A stretch of DNA of 64,000 nt from Corythucha ciliata (lineage: Eukaryota; Arthropoda; Insecta; Hemiptera; Tingidae), in contig CM075937.1 of the NCBI GenBank assembly GCA_038030265.1, positions 5,084,001 through 5,148,000 of the forward strand, written 5' to 3'. Position numbers and translations under genes: made by a program. Under the pieces are notes generated by a model. It was not told where the DNA came from, ran no database searches, and saw nothing but the letters and a program-made list of their open reading frames with translations. Below are positions 58,062 to 64,000 of this stretch, piece after piece. Numbering within the stretch: the first letter of the stretch is position 1; each line of letters starts with the position of its first letter.

Positions 58062-59538
58062 CGACCTTTCGACCGTGAAGCTAAGGTTGCTTGCAAAAAC
58101 CTAGCACTACATCCCCTTTTCCATAGTTGATAAGCTAATTCGCCCCTTCCGGGACAATTTCTCGTTTCACCACTGGTGGTGTACAGTGGTAGAACTTTTT
58201 CGACTGCTGCTCTGCTCTCTACAAGCACTAAGATCACTGCACTTACAAAAATACGAATACCAGGTCGTCATTAGAGCTCGACATGTCGGGGTGATCTCGC
58301 AATTGATAGGCATCAATAAATAAATATGAGGAAGGGAGGATCTGAATTAAACCCTGGGGGCCTTTAATTGAATTCGCCTTCATTACTCACACGGAAATAC
58401 TTTTTGTTTTTACATACATTTTCTTCTTATTTAATTATTTTTAAAATCAGAGCTCAAGTGCCGCCCCTCCTAGCCCCCATCTCCATAGATCCGACCCTGT
58501 AAGCTTGTCCACGATTTCGACCACTATATTTGGTTACAAAGAGCGATCCAGCTTGAGAAATGAACGCACAAGTTGTTTTATATTTTTAAGCGACATGCAC
58601 CGAAGAAAGATTAACCTTGTACCGTTTTTTTTCTCACACCCCGGCACACTCCCTCATCTTTACAAAGTACTCAGAACTGCGGGGGGGGGGGGGAATAAAA
58701 ACAATTATTGACCTAAAAAACATCAATGTATTTTCCCCAAATGAAGGTCTTGTGTGTATAAGTCACCCGCGAGTAGCTAATTTTCAAACAAGAAATCAAG
58801 TCCACGCCAGTTTTAGAGGCGGCTCGATTGTGTTTTACCAAAGAAAAGAACTCAGTGCCTGCTTTTACCAGCACCTGTAGAACACTTGCTCAGAGATAGG
58901 ATAACATTAAGCGAAGGGTAATTCGCTTCGTAACTTCCAATAATCATTAGTGCTATAATAATCATTATTAGGATACCCCGAGGAATAGGAGCGATTTAAA
59001 AGAAGTAGAACATTTCACACTGGGATATTTAAAGAGTGATTTGTAGAAGTACCTAACAAGGGAGCTGTGAATGCTCAATGTTGAGCTTCAAATTTAAAAA
59101 AAAAAAAAAATTGTGAAGTCATGCTTAGTGCGCTTCTTAAAATAGAGTCGTTTCATTACACGATCGCACTGGTAAAAAAGGTTCTGCCTTTTATATGATC
59201 AATTCGGATCTTTATAAATGAGGTCATGAATAACTAAATAGGTAAAGCGTTCTCGGGGCAGGACCTGAAAAAGGCACCTCGTTGTAATTCAGTTGGAGCT
59301 TTCGACGTTTGACAAAAGCTGTGTGACCTAGGAGAGAGGGTGATAGAGAGAAACGACGTTCTTTGATGTAGAACTTTACGTGAACGTCATACCCTGGCTT
59401 AAAAACGATGGATGGAAAAATGTGTAAAACAACTCACCTTTTAATGGCCACCTTCTCGCCAGTGTCAACTCTGTGTGCCAAAACTACCGAACCGTACGTG
59501 CCATCGCCCAGCTGATGTAGCTGAACGTACCTGTTCAT
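47123..59538 (-). CDS. MAK: MAK/CILK1-family ciliary serine/threonine kinase (3' end unresolved)
   Basis: MAK/CILK1 (ICK) kinases act in cilia, limiting length and regulating intraflagellar transport. Minus-strand exons: 59438-59538 (ATG), 54792-54846, 54486-54607, 53163-53372, 48026-48200, 47781-47956, 47554-47721, and with less certainty 47345-47380 and 47123-47257; all phases agree. Seen: Gly loop [14 protein letters not shown] Lys33, [20 protein letters not shown] at 123-125, DFG at 143-145, and activation motif TDY at 157-159, the position known for CILK1, followed by [11 protein letters not shown]. The end GRTDWAAKY is a conserved C-terminal motif of the family. The final exon after the donor at 47121 was not found. 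Most of the family's variable tail is short here. MTIF2 lies inside the intron between 48200 and 53163. Confidence 0.9.
48360..49150. repeat. Degenerate array, reverse family A, in the MAK intron
   Basis: Units of about 30 bp with AAATTTGGTTTTGAAGGAGC and CAAACCCG. It lies between the MTIF2 stop codon and the next MAK exon. Confidence 0.65.
49222..51407 (-). CDS. MTIF2: Mitochondrial translation initiation factor IF-2, nested in a MAK intron
   Basis: mtIF2 is the GTPase that places initiator fMet-tRNA on the mitochondrial small ribosomal subunit. Exons: 51286-51407 (ATG at 51407), 51043-51202 and 49222-50982; product 680 residues (human 727). The N-terminus [20 protein letters not shown] is basic and amphipathic, as for a mitochondrial presequence. 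The GTPase motifs are [10 protein letters not shown] (G1), DTPGH (G3), NKMD (G4) and SALKG (G5). Domain II contains [13 protein letters not shown]; the C-terminal IF2 domains carry [20 protein letters not shown] and end in TIDWDPGF, as in the human protein. The 60-nt segment 50983-51042 has GTAAGA and CCGCAG borders, no stop and keeps frame, and looks like a mini-intron. The gene lies wholly inside an intron of the MAK-type gene on the same strand. Confidence 0.94.
51813..51940. mobile_element. MITE with GGCCGTAGTTAGAGTTGTCG termini
   Basis: GTTAGAGTTGTCGGGAAAAA near 51819 is mirrored by TTTTTTCCCGACAACTCTTA ending near 51930, with GGCC at both ends. About 125 bp in total. Confidence 0.8.
52947..53082. 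mobile_element. MITE with TTATGGCGTATTCACAT termini
   Basis: TTATGGCGTATTCACATTTA at 52949 is mirrored by ATATGTGAATACGCCATAA ending near 53079. Internal TCTCGCGATAACATCGCGAGA is itself palindromic. A degraded relative is at 9064-9180. Confidence 0.8.
55473..55819. mobile_element. hAT-type MITE, complete, second copy (inverted)
   Basis: The same element as 34527-34871 in reverse orientation, 347 bp, with the same 24-bp termini. The 8-mer GGTGAGGC flanks both ends (55465-55472 and 55820-55827). The internal stretch CATATGGTATCAAGACAGAT and the words GGGAGCAAAAATCCCAACCC are shared with the first copy. Confidence 0.93.
55891..56413. repeat. Exact-period tandem duplication (257 bp x 2) of an inverted-repeat element
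   Basis: TACCTCTAT starts at 55891, 56148 and 56405, a spacing of 257 bp each time. Each unit is itself an inverted repeat: TACTGCAACACGGATTTCAG near the left end and GCGTGTTGCAGTACTCGGGT near the right, with GGTCCCTC and GAGGGACC further in. The two units differ at a few positions only. Confidence 0.88.
56548..56687. mobile_element. MITE with GGGGGCTTATTCTCTAAC termini
   Basis: GGGGGCTTATTCTCTAACTC at 56548 is mirrored by GTTAGAGAATAGGCCCCC ending near 56686; GAAGCAATAGCTTTTTCG pairs with CGAAAAAAATATTGCTTG. It is directly followed by AGGGGGCATATTCTTGAACG, perhaps the start of a related copy. Confidence 0.82.
57590..58062 (+). mobile_element. 3' end of a non-LTR retrotransposon with ATT tail
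   Basis: The frame [20 protein letters not shown], then after one stop [16 protein letters not shown] and [20 protein letters not shown], is the extreme C-terminus of a LINE ORF2. It is followed by AATAAAACATTATTATT and an ATT microsatellite from about 58005 to 58061. No polymerase domain remains. Confidence 0.78.
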
Positions 59539-61480
59539 GGCACTACATCTGTTACACCACTACGACTGAAGGAAAAACAATGAGCTCATGGTTGGGTTGA
59601 AGAAAAGGGTGTGAATTATGGGAGGTATAAAACACGGGACAGCGGGATAAAATGATCAAAAGTATTACGAGGGAAGATTTGTTTTTATCTGGAAAAAGAG
59701 ATGAGTTTTTCATAGAGCGAGGATATTAAGAAAGAGAAAGAGTTCAACCGCCCTAGAAAGGTTTGTAATAAAAAAAGAAAAGCTCCGAAAAAAGTTGCGC
59801 ACAACTGAAGTTAATACTCGAAACCTAGATAATCCAGTTTGTCTAGGGTTTCCATGGGAAACGCGAAATGCAAACACAAGAAATAGGAATGGAGACGCCA
59901 CACGGAGGCATCTCTGTATGGAGGGCATTCGTGAAGGAAGGGGAGCGTTTTTTCCTTTTGTTTTGGTTTTGTTTTTTAAACGAGCAACATTTCTGAATTT
60001 CGATAGTATCGCGATCGCGCCGTTAAGTGGTCACTTCTTCCGCAGTTCTTCGTTGTTATGAGAAAGGAACCTAGCAAGAATCATAAAATGTTCCTTTCTT
60101 AACCGTGATTTTTCCAAGCTTAAAATCGAAAAGACCCCCCCCCCCTCAACCTGCAATATCCCGTACTCTGCTCATCGGGGGAAATGAAAGCTTTATCTTC
60201 CGTAGATTACACCGATTTACCGTGTTGCATACCTGCTGTTAAGTATGGATAATTACATAACTGTACTAATAGTCAGAGCTCTTGTTTCCACGCCGAAGGA
60301 TGCCCCTGCCTGAGATGCGATACGGGGTAAAAAAAAAAGTGGCCTATCATTAAAAACAAAGAAAAAAAAAAAAGAAAAAAAAAATCCAAGGCACACGAGG
60401 AGAGCGCTCTTTCTTAAGTGATTCGTGACTTAAGTTCACTTCAATATAAGAGCTCGTTGTTCTCATTGATCCCCCGTAACCGAATTGCATCACATTTTTC
60501 CCCGTTGGGAAGGCCTAAAATATGGTGTTTTAAAGCTTGATTTGGTCGGTGGGGAAAGGGGTACAGAACGCTGATAAATATAATTTTCTATTTTTTTCGT
60601 GGTATTGTTTCTTACACAGCGCTCACGCAGACTTTCAAGAGCCGTCGGGCCATTGTGAGCAATTTTTCTTGTCGTTTTTATCTTCGGTTCGGGGTCTCTG
60701 ATCTCAAAATAAAATTTAGCTTGTCGAGTGGTCATGAAAAACAAAAGCGTTCTCGAAAACAAAACAGCCGAATGACGATTATCTCCCTCGATCTTGTCTC
60801 ACTTGCTCTACCAAAAATAGCTAATTGCTAGATTGTTAGTGATTGACTACCTAACTAGTTCAGAATTCAAATTTGTCAGCTCCCAGGTTGTAAAAAGTAA
60901 TTAAAAAACAACTTTTCTTTTATTATTCAAGTGCCAAATAGGTCGATGGAATTCCTCCCCTTCTGTGTTCTCCCAAAGAGGACGACACTCAAATATCAAT
61001 CGAGTTCCACATACCTGCGAGTTTTCTTTTCCTTTCTTGAATATCCTTTAATGTACAATACTAAGAAAGTCAAGAAGACTGATGTATTCACCTTATAATT
61101 TAATGGGAAGGAGAATCAAAATAGCACAATAAATATCCCTTTTTCTTCATCTTCACTTCAACCGCTAGCGGGAGTTCATCTTCAGTCACGTCTTTTCCTT
61201 CCCTCTTAATATGCCTTTAACCGTTGCAGCGTCTACAGCCCAACATCTGTTTTTTGTTTTAGATGGGCGGGAAGGTCAATTATTCTGAGAGATACCTGCG
61301 AGAGGGTCTATTAATTTAAAATACGTGTTCCTTATCGTCTATTTTTCTCTCCTCTTTCATTTCTCCAGCCTTCTCGATGAAAATTTAGTAGAAGAAAGGC
61401 GTACAAGAATGAGAAACTAATACATTTCGATGTTGAACACTGATGGGGTTTTGAGGTTCAAACCAAGGGGCCTGCTCACC
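59539..61480. other. DNA upstream of the MAK-type kinase start, no gene seen
   Basis: This stretch should hold the 5' untranslated region and promoter of the kinase gene. It has homopolymer patches (C-run near 60137, A-runs near 60330-60385). ORFs are unremarkable. Confidence 0.45.
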
Positions 61481-61800
61481 AAAATTTTTTGGATTTGGTA
61501 CTCAAAGAACCTGATTTCATGGGGGCCGCACTTTCTCAAATCCAATTTCGCAGGATTGACTCTCTAGACAGCCAATTTCGCGGGATTCTGGTCAAAATCC
61601 GATTCACGGGACTCAACATGAAGCAATTTCACGCGTTTGGGATCTTCATAAAAAGAAATTCCACGGGTTGGGCTCTTTCGAAGTTCCTAAATTGACCTAA
61701 AAAGCCAATTTCGCGTGGTTGACCATTCAAAAATCCAATTTCATGCGGTTAACTCAATATCAATTTTACGGGTTTGGGTCTTTTAAAATAGTATATTACG
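61480..61800. repeat. Degenerate about 30-bp array, family A
   Basis: Units such as AAAGCCAATTTCGCGGGATT and GGGCTCTTTC recur about every 30 bp. Confidence 0.7.
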
Positions 61801-61882
61801 GCACAAGGTCGTAATGAGGGCTATTTCGGGTGAGGGTGGAAGTTGCCAGCACGAGCCACAAGTGCAAGTCCCCCTATACTGT

Positions 61883-62172
61883 TGTCGTTGGGGGCGCCGG
61901 GCTTTGAAGCCGGCAGGCGCCTGAGCCTCCTTTCCTTTGGGCTCCTACGCCATACCCAGATCTAACTGTTTACTTCACACTCGTACTACGCGGGCGCTTC
62001 GGTCGGTGGGCGGTTTGTTGAACGCACATCGCCGGGAACGCCCACACGAAGCCGAGTGTGACGTGTCACAGCTCGCCGCAGCCTTATAGTGTAATGGGAA
62101 ATGGCTGGGTTCGAACTCAGGCCCGCTGGGTTGCGAAGCGAGCATTGTGTCCATTACACCATCGAGGCGCGC
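61883..62172 (-). mobile_element. tRNA-derived SINE with 13-bp target duplication
   Basis: The 13-mer CCCCCTATACTGT occurs at 61870-61882 and 62173-62185 and brackets a 290-bp insertion. On the minus strand the insertion starts with a tRNA-like head: A box TGGTGTAATGG (complement at 62151-62161) and B box GAGTTCGAACC (complement at 62108-62118). The anticodon arm region CTCGCTTCGCAACCC does not fold as a proper arm, so this is a tRNA-derived polymerase III promoter and not a working tRNA. The body (GAGGCTCAGGCGCC, GCCGGCTTCAAAGCCCGGC) ends at the second duplication without a poly-A tail. Confidence 0.85.
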
Positions 62173-62185
62173 CCCCCTATACTGT

Positions 62186-62275
62186 AACTCATAACGCGTG
62201 CGTTAGCGAAATAAACAAGGTGAATATTCGAAAGTAATCAGCTGAGAAATTTCGCTAACGCACATGAGTACTCGA
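62186..62275. repeat. Short palindrome, GTGCGTTAGCGAAAT arms
   Basis: AACTCATAACGCGTGCGTTA then GCGAAAT at about 62186-62212 is mirrored by AATTTCGCTAACGCACATGA near 62247-62268. Possibly a very small MITE directly beside the SINE insertion site. Confidence 0.6.
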
Positions 62276-63180
62276 GAGTACGCTCGAGAGCAAAAAACTC
62301 TGAAATGAAAACGCAGCTTAAAAGCCTCCTTTACATGCAAGCTTAAAAAACCTTGTATGTGAACAAGGTGACTTACAGAATAGAGGGGCTGAAATGCCCA
62401 TTACGACCGAGTATCGTACGCTATTATTTCTACAGCCGTCAATTTTTGTCATTTTCAATAACGATAATTACACCTACCACCAAATCCGCATCAAATGTTC
62501 AGGAGAAAGCAGTAATTTTTCGTGGAAATATTTCCGTTTCATTCATTATTTTCAAACAAATGAATTTAGAACAACGATCCTACTAGAGAAATCATTGATA
62601 AATCTTAAAGAACAGTGGGACACAGGCTAAAATTACTTTACTGGAGTGGAAACATTGCCAGTGAATTTCACGCCCCAATACTTCAGATTGGAGGACTATG
62701 TAAAAAGAGGGGGAACAACCATGAGCAATGGGCCCATTGCTCACGCTTGGATTTCATATCGCACGCCCAGGAGCAATAACCCTCGTTGCAATGCTGTGCA
62801 CTTTACACCCGTACTAACGCTGGCGTTTCGGTCGGTGTGTAAATTTGTGAAATTTGTGTCCCAAATTTTGGGTCCCTAAAACTGAAATTTCGTAGTTTCA
62901 AGATCGAACACTTAAGAAAAAAAAATTGTGTAAAAAGAGAGGCTCTAAAGAATCTGAGAGCATGTTGGGTGATAAAATATAAATTGCGCGCCGGTTGGAC
63001 CAAGCACACCCAGGCGCTCAAATCTGCCCTTGCAAAGCATTGAAAAGAAGGACCCGCAAAAGTTCACTGTCCGACATTTGATGTGTGTTGCGATACATTT
63101 GTATTTCACTGTAGGTGGAGCAGAGACCGGCTTGGTTCGTGGGAATGGCCAAAAGCAAAAGTGACGATCTATAGGTACAC
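62276..63180. other. Intergenic, nothing recognised
   Basis: Short ORFs only; no family resemblance and no strong repeat was seen. Confidence 0.4.
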
Positions 63181-63860
63181 CTTAAAAATGTGTAAATCAA
63201 TCATTCGCACCCTAAACTTATCTAAAAAATAGTCAAACTGAATAGCTACGCCCTAGAAATAACCGTACTCACAATTTGTGTCCTAAAAATAGTTCTACTC
63301 ACCCTTAGAAACGGCTAAACTGACGGCAAAAACGTCTTTAAAATCCTCAGACTGACGATCTCTACCCTAAAAATGGCAAAAGCGACTATTCGTGGTCCAA
63401 AAATAGCAAAACTGACCCTTCGCGCCTTCAAATTGCTAAACTGACGAATCACATCTTTAAAATGGCTGAACTACAACAGTTTGCGCCTTGACTAAAGTGG
63501 CGATTTGTCCACTGAAAATAGTCAAAGTGGCTATTCAAGCTTTAAAAATGACCGTACTGACGATTTGCGCCTTTAAAATATCCAAACTGGCCATTCATGC
63601 CCTAAAAATGGTAAAAATGGCTCTATTTGTGCCATTAGAAAGGAGCGCGAATAGTCAGTTTAGCAATTTTTTTTTCGGTCCAGCAAGTCAGATTAGGCAT
63701 ATTAGCGATATGGATAGTCAGTTTAGCCATTTTCCAGGTGCGGAGGCTCAGTTTGACAATTTGTAAACCACGAATGGTAAGTTTGACCATTTCCCGGGCA
63801 CGAATGGTATGGTTAGCCGTTTTTAGATTGTGATCAGCCAACCAAAAGCAATTTTTTAGC
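63180..63860. repeat. Degenerate about 31-bp array, family D
   Basis: Units such as CCTAAAAATGGCAAAACTGA then CGATTCGCGCC recur, first in plus orientation (63190-63640) and then in reverse (63650-63850: GTCAGTTTAGCCATTTT). The orientation switch lies at about 63645. Confidence 0.72.
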
Positions 63861-64000
63861 GTGAAAATAGTCAGCTTATCCAGTCCTTAGGGTAAATGTA
63901 ACCAATGTATGAAGGGGGGGGGGTCGGTAAGTTGTTATGGAGAAAACGGTCCTTATTGGACGGTGCGAAAAACGCCAGTGGTCAGTTTAACGTTTTAAGG

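Larger units (their letters stand above)
54850..59437. other. MAK intron 1 (4.6 kb) full of insertions
   Basis: This first intron holds, in order, a truncated MITE at about 55325-55440 (relative of 20152-20330), a complete hAT-type MITE, a tandemly duplicated TIR element, another MITE at 56548-56687 and a LINE 3' end at 57590-58062. 58080-59400 has no recognisable feature apart from a G-run near 58681 and an A-run near 59095. Confidence 0.6.

Noticed and set aside
62085..62170. Minus-strand tRNA gene
   Set aside because: A and B boxes are good, but the anticodon arm does not form five pairs; the segment is the head of a SINE with target duplications.

Overview
The window is eukaryotic nuclear DNA from an animal, most likely an arthropod and plausibly a crustacean. 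Genes are split by introns with GT..AG borders. A cluster of alternative zinc-finger terminal exons of the longitudinals-lacking (lola) type points to Pancrustacea. The intergenic and intronic DNA is very rich in short inverted-repeat elements, broken LINEs, G homopolymers and degenerate short-period repeats. I cannot name the species.

Layout. 1-3.4 kb: end of a hAT-type MITE, a fold-back element with a transposase remnant, and degenerate arrays. 3.5-5.2 kb (+): UTP18, six exons. 5.4-6.0 kb: LINE 3' remnant. 8.5-8.8 kb (-): the last two exons of a LITAF-domain gene. 11.3-14.3 kb: degenerate arrays, a tRNA gene between 98-bp inverted repeats, nested MITEs and a broken LINE. 17.4-18.5 kb: a degenerate array interrupted by a palindromic insertion carrying a hammerhead ribozyme motif. 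20.6-29.4 kb (+): a second LITAF-domain gene, three exons, whose 8.4-kb first intron holds a large degenerate array, a minisatellite and several MITEs. 30.7-31.3 kb: LINE C-terminal remnant. 31.7-36.5 kb (-): RNF146-like RING/WWE ubiquitin ligase. 36.5-42 kb: degenerate arrays. 42.2-43.8 kb (+): three lola-type terminal exons in tandem. 47.1-59.5 kb (-): MAK/CILK1-family ciliary kinase; one of its introns contains the complete MTIF2 gene (49.2-51.4 kb, same strand). 59.6-64 kb: no gene; a tRNA-derived SINE with its target-site duplication, a small hairpin and more arrays.

The genes are unrelated housekeeping or regulatory functions: ribosome biogenesis, endolysosomal membrane proteins, poly-ADP-ribose-directed ubiquitination, axon-guidance-type transcription factor isoforms, ciliary length control and mitochondrial translation initiation. 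The two LITAF genes are paralogues in divergent orientation.

Most unusual points: (1) a complete minimal type-I hammerhead ribozyme in an inverted-repeat insertion with a 12-bp target duplication, as expected for a Penelope-like element; (2) a tRNA gene with its own T6 terminator between near-perfect 98-bp inverted repeats; (3) several families of roughly 30-bp degenerate repeats, often with a TTCGCG core, filling much of the non-coding DNA. Exon borders were worked out by hand from splice sites, reading phase and recalled family sequence; no alignment was run.
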